Assembly: GCA_017306415.1 (NCBI GenBank)
Contig: JAFKIL010000003.1
Coordinates: 620,001 to 684,000 of the forward strand
Origin: Microbacterium sp.
GTDB taxonomy: Bacteria > Actinomycetota > Actinomycetes > Actinomycetales > Microbacteriaceae
DNA length: 64,000 bases
Direction of reading: 5' to 3'
The notes beneath the pieces were generated by a model, which made no database searches, was not told the DNA's origin, and worked only from the letters and a program-made list of their open reading frames with translations. A program made the position numbers and the translations under genes. Numbering within the stretch: the first letter of the stretch is position 1; each line of letters starts with the position of its first letter. Shown one piece after another: positions 27,210 to 35,593 of this stretch.

Positions 27210-27238
27210 ACGGTATTGACAACTCCCCGGCAACGCAA
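27210..27238 (-). promoter_or_regulatory. Predicted transporter operon promoter
   Basis: Minus-strand TTGCGT (27233-27238), a 17-nt spacer and TACCGT (27210-27215). The predicted start falls within operator 1, about 65 nt upstream of the binding-protein ATG. Confidence 0.4.
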
Positions 27239-27292
27239 TGCCGGTTCATCACAAGTCGATAACCGCCCATGCTTCGACCCTTGCGGGTATCC

Positions 27293-27304
27293 GGGAGCGC
27301 TCCC
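27293..27304. promoter_or_regulatory. LacI-type operator 2, GGGAGCGCTCCC
   Basis: A perfect 12-bp palindrome. With its flanks it is one base off TGGGAGCGCTCCCA, the site known for CebR/CelR cellobiose regulators of actinobacteria. It lies about midway between the divergent genes. Confidence 0.6.
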
Positions 27305-27343
27305 ATATGCTGATTTCGTCGTCCAGGGCCACCTATGGATTGT

Positions 27344-27355
27344 GGAACCGGTTCC
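27344..27355. promoter_or_regulatory. LacI-type operator 3, GGAACCGGTTCC
   Basis: A perfect 12-bp palindrome 76 nt upstream of the lacI-type start, the same motif as operator 1. It probably mediates autoregulation. Confidence 0.6.
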
Positions 27356-27430
27356 CTCTTTCGGCCATCGGTGACCTATGCTGAGGGCGTACCGACGGCA
27401 CCGGCCCGCGCGAGGAGGCGATCGAGGCAG

Positions 27431-28498
27431 ATGAGCGGCATCGCCGACGTCGCGCGCATGGCAGGCGTGTCCAAGTCCACCGCCAGCCGTGCGCTCACCG
27501 GGAGCGGCTACGTGTCGGAGAGCACGCGCCGTCGCGTCGTCGATGCGGCCACGACGCTCGGCTACGTGGCGTCGACGAGCGCAGTGAGCCTCGCGACCGG
27601 TCGCACGCAGAACGTCGGCGTCCTGATGCCGTACCTCACCCAGTGGTTCTACGCGGAGGTCCTCGAAGGCATCCAGGAGGCACTGCTCTCGCGCGACCTC
27701 GACCTCACCCTGTACGTCGCCCGACCGGGGACCTCCGGTCGGGAGCGGATCTTCGAGCACTTCCTGACCCGCCGGCGGTTCGACGGCCTCATCGTCGTCG
27801 GACTGGAGCCGGCCGACCACGAGCTCCAGCGGCTCGTCTCGCTCGGACGCCCCCTGGTGTCGATCGTCGGCCCCGGCGAGGACGGGACGAGCCTCATCGA
27901 GATCGACGACGCCCACGCCGCGCGGCGCGCCACCGACCACCTCATCGCGCTCGGACATCGGCACATCGCGTTCCTGGGCGGCGGGGATGACGACCTCCGC
28001 GCGCACGTCGACCAGCGCCGCCTGCAGGGCTACCGGGACTCGATGACGGCCGCGGGGCTCGCCGCCGAGATCCGGCACGTGCCCTCGCCGCCGAGCATGC
28101 CGGGGGGCTACGCCGCCGCCGTGGACCTCCTCGGCGACTCGATGTCGCGGCCGACGGCGGTGATCGGGACGTGCGACGAGGCCGCCATCGGCGCGATCAT
28201 CGCCGCACGTCGGCTCGGCATCCGTGTCCCCACCGATCTGAGCGTCATCGGCATCGACGACCACGAGAACGCGGAGATGTTCGGGCTCACGACACTGAAG
28301 CAGGTGCCGTGGGAACAGGGCGCGGCGGCCGTCGAGCTCCTTCTCTCGCGGATGCAGAGCGCGGACACACCGCACACCGCCGTGCGCCTCAGGGCGCGGC
28401 TGGTGATGCGCAGCTCCACCGCTCCCCCGTCCGGAGCCGACTCCGCCATCGAGCTGGACTCACCGCTCGTCGACGAGGACCGCCTGACCGACGCGTGA
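27431..28498 (+). CDS. LacI-family transcriptional regulator, 355 aa
   Basis: ATG 27431 begins right at the helix-turn-helix: GIADVARMAGVSKSTASRAL, then the hinge helix region LGYVASTSAVSLATGR. The remainder is a periplasmic-binding-protein-like effector domain, with GVLMPYLTQWFYAEVLEGIQ and the PTDLSVIGIDDHENAEMFGL dimerisation part. It is divergent from the sugar transporter and is expected to repress it until an oligosaccharide binds. An in-frame ATG at 27335 would add 32 residues unlike the family. Confidence 0.93.
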   Translation: MSGIADVARMAGVSKSTASRALTGSGYVSESTRRRVVDAATTLGYVASTSAVSLATGRTQNVGVLMPYLTQWFYAEVLEGIQEALLSRDLDLTLYVARPGTSGRERIFEHFLTRRRFDGLIVVGLEPADHELQRLVSLGRPLVSIVGPGEDGTSLIEIDDAHAARRATDHLIALGHRHIAFLGGGDDDLRAHVDQRRLQGYRDSMTAAGLAAEIRHVPSPPSMPGGYAAAVDLLGDSMSRPTAVIGTCDEAAIGAIIAARRLGIRVPTDLSVIGIDDHENAEMFGLTTLKQVPWEQGAAAVELLLSRMQSADTPHTAVRLRARLVMRSSTAPPSGADSAIELDSPLVDEDRLTDA

Positions 28499-28517
28499 TC
28501 CGGTCGGCCCACGCGAA

Positions 28518-28547
28518 AGGGGCCGGACCCCGAAGGATCCGGCCCCT
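28518..28547. terminator. Bidirectional terminator between lacI-type gene and tuf
   Basis: AGGGGCCGGA (28518-28527) and TCCGGCCCCT (28538-28547) form a perfect 10-bp stem. It is midway between convergent genes and near the tuf stop, so it serves both. Confidence 0.8.
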
Positions 28548-28564
28548 GACGTGTGTCGCGAGGA

Positions 28565-29758
<1,194 letters not shown>

Positions 29759-29833
29759 TTGGTCCTCCTCAGGACGGTCGTGTAGAAGATCCGGGCACTG
29801 GTTTGCGACCGGTTCTCTACGGGGATTGCTCTC

Positions 29834-29839
29834 AGTCTA
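29834..29839 (-). promoter_or_regulatory. Possible tuf -10 hexamer
   Basis: TAGACT on the minus strand, identical to the -10 predicted for the S10 promoter, about 75 nt upstream of tuf. No good -35 was found at 16-18 nt, so it is only tentative. Confidence 0.3.
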
Positions 29840-29875
29840 GTAGAGAGGCTTCTGGTGATTCTGTGTGAAGTTGTG

Positions 29876-29909
29876 CCCGGGGCCGCCTCGTCACCGAGCC
29901 GGTCCCGGG
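29876..29909 (-). terminator. Hairpin after fusA
   Basis: CCCGGG arms at 29876-29881 and 29904-29909, with inner CTCG/CGAG and CCG/CGG pairs, form an imperfect but stable hairpin eight bases past the fusA stop. There is little U-tract, so partial read-through into tuf is possible. Confidence 0.5.
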
Positions 29910-29916
29910 TGAAGGG

Positions 29917-32031
29917 CTACTCGCCCTTGGTCTTCTGGACGATCTCGTCCATGACGTTGCGCGGGACCTCGGCATAGCTGTCGAACTCCATGGAGTAGAC
30001 GGCACGGCCCGAGGTCTTGGAACGCAGGTCGCCGATGTAGCCGAACATCTCGGACAGCGGCACGTTCGCCCGCACGACCTTGACGCCCGCGGCATCCTCC
30101 ATCGACTGGATCTGACCACGACGGGAGTTCAGGTCGCCGATGACGTCGCCCATGTACTCCTCGGGCGTACGCACCTCGACGGCCATGATCGGCTCGAGGA
30201 TGACGGGGTTCGCCCGGCGCACGGCCTCCTTGAAGCCCATCGAGCCGGCGATCTTGAACGCCATCTCGGACGAGTCGACGTCGTGCGACGCGCCGTCCAG
30301 GAGGATCGCCTTGACGCCCACCATGGGGTAGCCGGCGAGCACGCCGACGTTCATGGCGTCCTGGAAGCCCTGGTCGGTCGGGCTGATGTACTCGCGCGGG
30401 ATGCGGCCACCGGTGACCTTGTTCTCGAACTCGTACGTCTTGTCGGCCGTGACCTCGAGAGGCTCGATCGTGAACTGGATCTTGGCGAACTGACCCGATC
30501 CACCCGTCTGCTTCTTGTGGGTGTAGTCGTGCTTCTCGACGGCCTTGCGGATCGTCTCGCGGTACGCCACCTGGGGCTTGCCGACGTTCGCCTCGACCTT
30601 GAACTCCCGCTTCATGCGGTCGACCAGGATGTCGAGGTGCAGCTCGCCCATGCCCTTGATGACGGTCTGGCCGGTCTCGGAGTTCTGCTCGACGCGGAAC
30701 GTCGGGTCCTCCTCCGCGAGCTTCTGGATCGCGAGACCCAGCTTCTCCTGGTCGGCCTTGGTCTTGGGCTCGATGGCGACCTCGATCACAGGCTCCGGGA
30801 ACGTCATCGACTCGAGCACCACCTGGTTGGTCGAGTCCGACAGCGTGTCGCCGGTCGTCGTGTCCTTCAGGCCGATGACCGCGTAGATGTGACCCGCGGT
30901 CACCGAGTCGACCGGCATCTCCTTGTTGGCGTGCATCTGGAAGATCTTCCCGATGCGCTCCTTCTTGCCCTTGGTCGCGTTGACGACCTGGGCGCCGGAG
31001 TCGAGGTGACCCGAATACACGCGGATGTAGGTGAGACGACCGAAGAACGGGTGCGTCACGATCTTGAACGCGAGCGCCGCGAAGGGCTCGTCGCGATCGG
31101 CGTGGCGCTCGATGACCTTCTCTTCGTCCTTCGGATCGTGCGCCTCGATGGCGGGCACGTCGAGCGGCGACGGGAGGTAGTCGACCACTGCGTCGAGCAT
31201 CGGCTGCACGCCGCGGTTCTTGAACGCCGAACCGCACAGGACCGGGTAGAGCTCCGAGGCGATCGTGAGCTTGCGGATGGCGCCCTTGATCTCGGCGACC
31301 GTGAGCTCCTCGCCGCCGAAGTACTTCTCCAGCAGCGTCTCGTCGGACTCCGCGACCGTCTCGAGGAGCTTCTCGCGGTACTCGGCCGCCTTGTCGGCGA
31401 GCTCGGCCGGGATCTCCTGGATCTCGTACTTGGCGCCCATCGTCACGTCGCCCTTGGCGTCGCCGGGCCACACGAGGGCGCGCATCTCGACCAGGTCGAC
31501 GACGCCGACGAAGTCGTTCTCGGCGCCGATCGGCAGCTGGATCACGAGGGGCTTGGCCTTGAGGCGGTTGACGATGGTGTCGACCGTGAAGTAGAAGTCG
31601 GCGCCCAGCTTGTCCATCTTGTTGACGAAGCAGATGCGCGGCACGTCGTACTTGTCGGCCTGGCGCCACACGGTCTCGGACTGGGGCTCCACGCCCTCCT
31701 TGCCGTCGAACACCGCGACGGCGCCGTCGAGGACGCGCAGCGAGCGCTCGACCTCGACCGTGAAGTCGACGTGGCCGGGGGTGTCGATGATGTTGATCTG
31801 GTTCTTGTCCCAGAAGCACGTCACAGCAGCGGACGTGATCGTGATGCCGCGCTCCTGCTCCTGCTCCATCCAGTCGGTGGTGGCAGCGCCGTCGTGCGTC
31901 TCGCCGATCTTGTGGTTGACGCCCGTGTAGAAGAGGATGCGCTCGGTCGTCGTCGTCTTTCCGGCATCGATGTGCGCCATGATGCCGATGTTGCGGACCT
32001 TTGTGAGGTCGGTGAGCACTTCTTGTGCCAC
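29917..32031 (-). CDS. fusA: Elongation factor G, 704 aa
   Basis: EF-G translocates tRNA and mRNA. The GTPase region includes [34 protein letters not shown] and CFVNKMDK, and the five-domain protein is full length up to [10 protein letters not shown]. The start ATG 32031 follows GGAAGACACCCCGTGG. It is the third gene of the str operon, 83 nt after rpsG with a hairpin between. Confidence 0.99.
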   Translation of the reverse strand: MAQEVLTDLTKVRNIGIMAHIDAGKTTTTERILFYTGVNHKIGETHDGAATTDWMEQEQERGITITSAAVTCFWDKNQINIIDTPGHVDFTVEVERSLRVLDGAVAVFDGKEGVEPQSETVWRQADKYDVPRICFVNKMDKLGADFYFTVDTIVNRLKAKPLVIQLPIGAENDFVGVVDLVEMRALVWPGDAKGDVTMGAKYEIQEIPAELADKAAEYREKLLETVAESDETLLEKYFGGEELTVAEIKGAIRKLTIASELYPVLCGSAFKNRGVQPMLDAVVDYLPSPLDVPAIEAHDPKDEEKVIERHADRDEPFAALAFKIVTHPFFGRLTYIRVYSGHLDSGAQVVNATKGKKERIGKIFQMHANKEMPVDSVTAGHIYAVIGLKDTTTGDTLSDSTNQVVLESMTFPEPVIEVAIEPKTKADQEKLGLAIQKLAEEDPTFRVEQNSETGQTVIKGMGELHLDILVDRMKREFKVEANVGKPQVAYRETIRKAVEKHDYTHKKQTGGSGQFAKIQFTIEPLEVTADKTYEFENKVTGGRIPREYISPTDQGFQDAMNVGVLAGYPMVGVKAILLDGASHDVDSSEMAFKIAGSMGFKEAVRRANPVILEPIMAVEVRTPEEYMGDVIGDLNSRRGQIQSMEDAAGVKVVRANVPLSEMFGYIGDLRSKTSGRAVYSMEFDSYAEVPRNVMDEIVQKTKGE

Positions 32032-32071
32032 GGGGTGTCTTCCTTAGCTGTAGTGAGGTTGTCGCGGGTGC

Positions 32072-32100
32072 GCCGGCCGGGGAGGTGCTCCCCGGCCGGC
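32072..32100 (-). other. Perfect hairpin in the rpsG-fusA spacer
   Basis: GCCGGCCGGGGA (32072-32083) and TCCCCGGCCGGC (32089-32100) form a 12-bp stem with a 5-nt loop. No U-tract, so it is more likely an attenuator or a barrier protecting the mRNA end than a true terminator, since fusA follows. Confidence 0.6.
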
Positions 32101-32114
32101 GGACGCGGATGCTG

Positions 32115-32585
32115 TTACCAGCGGTAGTGCGCGAACGCGCGGTTCGACTCGGCCATCTTGTGGGTGTCTTCGCGGCGCTTGACCGCGGCGCCCAGACCGT
32201 TCGACGCGTCGAGGATCTCGTTCTGCAGGCGCTCGGTCATCGTCTTCTCGCGACGCCCCTTGGCGTAGCTGACGAGCCAGCGCAGCGCGAGCGTGTTCGC
32301 GCGGTGCGGCTTGACCTCGACGGGCACCTGGTAGGTCGAGCCGCCGACGCGGCGGCTCTTGACCTCGAGGGTGGGGCGCACGTTGTCGAGCGCCTTCTTG
32401 AGCGTGGCGACGGCGTCCTGGCCGCCCTTGGACTCGACGCCCTGGAGGGCGCCGTACACGATCGACTCGGCGAGCGACTTCTTGCCGTCGACGAGGATCT
32501 TGTTCACGAGCTGCGTGACGACGGGGGCGCCGTAGACCGGGTCGTTGACCACGGGGCGCTTGGGGGCGGGTCCCTTGCGAGGCAT
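32115..32585 (-). CDS. rpsG: 30S ribosomal protein S7, 156 aa
   Basis: [20 protein letters not shown] and [20 protein letters not shown] identify S7, which nucleates 30S head assembly. Length and the [20 protein letters not shown] block are normal. It starts 5 nt after rpsL. Confidence 0.98.
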   Translation of the reverse strand: MPRKGPAPKRPVVNDPVYGAPVVTQLVNKILVDGKKSLAESIVYGALQGVESKGGQDAVATLKKALDNVRPTLEVKSRRVGGSTYQVPVEVKPHRANTLALRWLVSYAKGRREKTMTERLQNEILDASNGLGAAVKRREDTHKMAESNRAFAHYRW

Positions 32586-32590
32586 CTTCC

Positions 32591-32959
32591 TTAACCCTTC
32601 TTCGCGCCGTAGCGGCTACGGGCCTGCTTGCGGTTCTTGACGGCCTGCGTGTCGAGGGCGCCACGGACGATCTTGTAGCGGACGCCCGGGAGGTCCTTCA
32701 CACGACCGCCACGGACGAGCACGAGCGAGTGCTCCTGCAGGTTGTGGCCCTCGCCCGGGATGTACGCGGTGACCTCGGTGCCGTTGCGGAGCTTGACACG
32801 GGCGACCTTGCGCATCGCCGAGTTGGGCTTCTTGGGCGTGGTCGTGTACACACGGGTGCAGACACCCGCCTGCTGCGGGTTCGCCTTGAGCGCCGGCGCC
32901 TTGGTCTTCGAGACCTTCGGCGAGCGCCCCTTGCGAACCAACTGCTGAATGGTTGGCAC
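32591..32959 (-). CDS. rpsL: 30S ribosomal protein S12, 122 aa
   Basis: [20 protein letters not shown] and the decoding-centre loops [12 protein letters not shown] (Lys43) and GGRVKDLPG (Lys88) are wild-type, so no streptomycin-resistance substitution is visible. S12 monitors codon-anticodon pairing. First gene of the str operon; ATG 32959 has a GAGGAGAG binding site. Confidence 0.98.
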   Translation of the reverse strand: MPTIQQLVRKGRSPKVSKTKAPALKANPQQAGVCTRVYTTTPKKPNSAMRKVARVKLRNGTEVTAYIPGEGHNLQEHSLVLVRGGRVKDLPGVRYKIVRGALDTQAVKNRKQARSRYGAKKG

Positions 32960-33208
32960 GTTCTCTCCTCATAAGTGCTGCACGGTGACAGCGTTCGTGT
33001 CTCCCCCGCGGCATCCGGATCTTTCGATTCGTGACGCTGCGGGCTCACATGTATCCACCGGCGCGGCAGGATGTCTTCCGCGTGTTCGTGTGGTGGATAT
33101 GCCGTGGGGGTGGCCTGTTCGCAGGCCGGTCCCTGAGATGCGGCGACCGCTCGCCCCCCGGTCCGCACCGAGGCGCAGCACAAGGCGCGCATGGGCGCAC
33201 ACCTCTCC
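32960..33208 (-). promoter_or_regulatory. 5' leader of the str operon
   Basis: About 245 nt from the predicted start site to rpsL. It holds a perfect 6-bp hairpin with a 4-nt loop at 33112-33127 (GGCCTG/CAGGCC) and a GCATCCGGAT word near 33012. No gene is seen. The 328-nt space to the next gene contains only this leader, the promoter and about 50 nt of featureless sequence. Confidence 0.45.
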
Positions 33209-33238
33209 ATGATACCCGCGTACGGCACGGCGGGTCAA
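33209..33238 (-). promoter_or_regulatory. Predicted str operon promoter
   Basis: Minus-strand TTGACC (33233-33238), an 18-nt spacer and TATCAT (33209-33214), a strong sigma-70-like pair, pointing at rpsL. Confidence 0.6.
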
Positions 33239-33287
33239 ACGACGCCGGAGTCCCGTGCAGCCGCGTTCCTGTCGGGCGCGGGCGGGC

Positions 33288-33947
33288 TCAGGGCAGCGAG
33301 GCGAGCACGATCGCCAGCAGCACGGCCGCGACGACCGCGACCGCGACCGCCGCGCCGACGACCACGAGCACGCGCCGACCCCGCGTGCGGCGCGCCGAGC
33401 GATCCGCGGCGATGGCGTCGGGCACGATCTGGGGCTCGCGAACCGGTTCCGGGGCGCGATCGACGCGGGCCGGCTCCGGCGCCCGGGGACGGTAGATGGC
33501 GTTCGCGGCGGGTGCGTTCGGCTGGCGAAGGGGACGCCCGGGCGCGGATGCCACGCCCGGGCCGCGCGGTGACACGACGGTCGGCCCCGTCGCGTCCGGA
33601 TCTCCGCCCCGTCGGCGGGACAGCGCGGTGTCATCGCCCCCCGCCGCGACCCTGCGAGCGGATACCTGTGTGTCGTCCATGGGAGCGCCGCCCCGTCGCG
33701 CGGACAGCTCCGTGTCGTCGCGCGGGACGACGGCCCTGCGCGCGGACAGCTCCGTGTCGTCCTCGGTGGCTCCCGCCCGGCGCGCGGACAGCTCCGTGTC
33801 ATCCACGGCCGTTCTGCGGCGACTCGGCACCGTGTCCTCGTCGATCTCGTCGGGCTCCGACCGGTCGTCACCCGGCCGCACGCCGGAGCGACGACTGCCG
33901 AGCTCGGTGTCGTCGGCCGCGGCGTCCGGCTCCTCCCGACCGCTCAC
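33288..33947 (-). CDS. Tail-anchored protein with tandem DDTELSARR-type repeats, 219 aa
   Basis: GTG 33947 overlaps the stop of the FHA gene as GTGA, which fixes the start. Residues 12-113 hold seven copies of an acidic-Thr-x-x-x-x-Arg-Arg motif: DDTELGSRR, DEDTVPSRRR, three DDTELSARR, DDTQVSARR and DDTALSRRR. The last five have Thr at 51, 65, 79, 93 and 107, an exact 14-residue period. A Pro/Arg-rich stretch leads to one helix (about 193-215, VLVVVGAAVAVAVVAAVLLA) with only three residues after it, so the repeats face the cytoplasm. I infer a multivalent substrate for the cluster kinase and ligand for the FHA protein; no known family is recognised. Confidence 0.75.
   Translation of the reverse strand: MSGREEPDAAADDTELGSRRSGVRPGDDRSEPDEIDEDTVPSRRRTAVDDTELSARRAGATEDDTELSARRAVVPRDDTELSARRGGAPMDDTQVSARRVAAGGDDTALSRRRGGDPDATGPTVVSPRGPGVASAPGRPLRQPNAPAANAIYRPRAPEPARVDRAPEPVREPQIVPDAIAADRSARRTRGRRVLVVVGAAVAVAVVAAVLLAIVLASLP
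33609..33803 (-). repeat. 42-bp tandem coding repeat
   Basis: The DNA for residues 49-113 of the repeat protein consists of five units of 42 bp. Unit cores recur as ACACGGAGCTGTCCGCGCG in reading direction, with the variable part between Arg-Arg and the next Asp-Asp. It could expand or contract by slippage or recombination. Confidence 0.75.
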
Positions 33948-35593
33948 GCGTCGCGGGCGAGTCGCAGCTCGGCGTCCCCGAGGAGGAACCGCATCGTCGC
34001 CACGTGCGGCCGCCCGGGAAGCAGTTCGGTCTCGCGCCCGTCCGGGGACAGCAGCACGACGCCGTTCGTCGAATCCAGGTCGACGATCGTCCACTCGCCG
34101 TCGTGCAGCTCGAGTCGCGCGTGCGTCTTCGACATCGTCCGCGTCTCATCGGCGATCGCCACCAGCTGCGCGCCCGGATGGGACGGGTCCGCGCTCGGTC
34201 GGCGCCCCAGGACGAGCACGTCGCGTGTGACGGCGATCGGCGCGCCCAGGGGCGGGATGAGCGTCCACGTGCTGCGACGGCGCGAAGCGACCATCGTCTG
34301 GTCGAGCACGGCATCCTCGTCCGGCAGCTCGGACGGGGCCCGGCGCGCCGACACAGAGGCGCGTGCCGCCATCGGCTCGCCCAGGCGCGGGGCGCCGAGC
34401 ACGGCGGAGACCTCGGCCGACGTCTCCGAGAACCCGTCGCCGGTCGGCTCGGGCGAGAGCCGCGGCGCGCGCGTGGCGCCGTAAGGCGCGGCGGGCGGCG
34501 CCCAGGGGTCGCGCGCCGGCGCGATCGGAGCACTGCCGGGGAGGCTGCCGGCCGATGCGGCGGAGCGCTCGTCGTCCGACGATCCGTAGTCGTCGCCGGG
34601 CGGGAGCGCCCGACGGGGGCCGGGTGCGTCCTCGGGCAGGAGCGGCGGGCGCGCGCCCTGGCGCCGCATCGTCACCGGGTCGAGCGGATCGTCGACCACG
34701 TCGGAGTCGTCATCGTCGTCGTAGCCCGCGGCGAACGGACCGCCGCGGGCGCGCAGGGGACCCGGACGGTCGGGGTCGGGTGCCGGAGGCTGATCCGGGG
34801 CGCTCGTCACGGGCCCGGGGAAGCCGCGCATCGGCGACCGCGTGGAAGCGGCCGCCGCCGTTGCGGGCGGTGGGGGCGGTGGCGGTCCGGCCGGATCCTG
34901 CGGGACGGGCCGGTCGTCGCCCGGGCCATCGTGCGCGGCGTCGACCGACACCGGGGTCGCACCGAGCGGCGCCGCACGCACCGGTGACCCGCCCGGGACC
35001 ACGGGCAGGGTCGCGGATGCGGGGGCCGCCTCTCGCGCGGCAACGGTCGCGCCGACGGCGACGGGCTGGGGCGCGACCTCGGCCGCGGCGGGTTGCGGCC
35101 GTGAGAGCGGGACGGAGGAGACCACCGGCTCGACATCCCCACCCGCGAGCGGTGCGGTGAAGCGGGCGTCGAGCTCGGCGGACGGCGTGCGGAGCGGCCC
35201 CGGCCGGGAGGCGGGCGTGTCGTCGCCCACCCATTGCGCGCCGCCCCAGCCCACGATCGAGCTCCAGACCGGGAAGAGCAGGGCGGCCAGCACCGTCATG
35301 CCGACGCCGAGCCCGAAGTCCGCGTTGATGCGCCGATACGCGACGATGAGCAGCACCCACAGCACGATGGCCGCCGGGGGGAAGAGGATCAGCAGCACCC
35401 ACCACCCCGAAAGCCGGCCGAGCTGCAGCAGCGTCACCGTGTTCAGGACCGGGACCCATGCCTTCCAGCCCTGCTCGCCGGCCTTGCGGAACACGGCGTG
35501 CAGACTCGCCGCCGTCCAGACGTACACGGCGAGGCTCAGGAGGACGGCGAAGACGATCGGCCCGGTGGCCGCTGCGGGATCACTCATTGTCAT
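33944..35593 (-). CDS. DUF5684 membrane domain plus C-terminal FHA domain, 549 aa
   Basis: Residues 10-125 form about three to four helices with the DUF5684 pattern (AVFRKAGEQGWKAWVPVLNT). A 300-residue Pro/Ala-rich linker follows, and residues 440-545 are an FHA domain: LGRRPSADPSHPG, SKTHARLELHDGEW and DLDSTNGVVLL supply the Gly-Arg, Ser-x-x-His and Asn-Gly ligand residues for phosphothreonine. Just before it lies DQTMVASRRR (Thr433), the same Thr-then-Arg-Arg spacing as in the neighbouring repeats. It overlaps the transglutaminase-like gene by 14 bases; ATG 35587 is an alternative start. Confidence 0.82.
   Translation of the reverse strand: MTMSDPAAATGPIVFAVLLSLAVYVWTAASLHAVFRKAGEQGWKAWVPVLNTVTLLQLGRLSGWWVLLILFPPAAIVLWVLLIVAYRRINADFGLGVGMTVLAALLFPVWSSIVGWGGAQWVGDDTPASRPGPLRTPSAELDARFTAPLAGGDVEPVVSSVPLSRPQPAAAEVAPQPVAVGATVAAREAAPASATLPVVPGGSPVRAAPLGATPVSVDAAHDGPGDDRPVPQDPAGPPPPPPPATAAAASTRSPMRGFPGPVTSAPDQPPAPDPDRPGPLRARGGPFAAGYDDDDDSDVVDDPLDPVTMRRQGARPPLLPEDAPGPRRALPPGDDYGSSDDERSAASAGSLPGSAPIAPARDPWAPPAAPYGATRAPRLSPEPTGDGFSETSAEVSAVLGAPRLGEPMAARASVSARRAPSELPDEDAVLDQTMVASRRRSTWTLIPPLGAPIAVTRDVLVLGRRPSADPSHPGAQLVAIADETRTMSKTHARLELHDGEWTIVDLDSTNGVVLLSPDGRETELLPGRPHVATMRFLLGDAELRLARDA

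Noticed and set aside
27335-27430. Earlier start for the LacI regulator
   Set aside because: Added residues lie before the DNA-binding helix, overlap operator 3 and match nothing in the family.
33609-33803. CRISPR array, because of evenly spaced repeats
   Set aside because: The repeat is in frame in a coding gene, spacers are not unique, and no cas genes are present.
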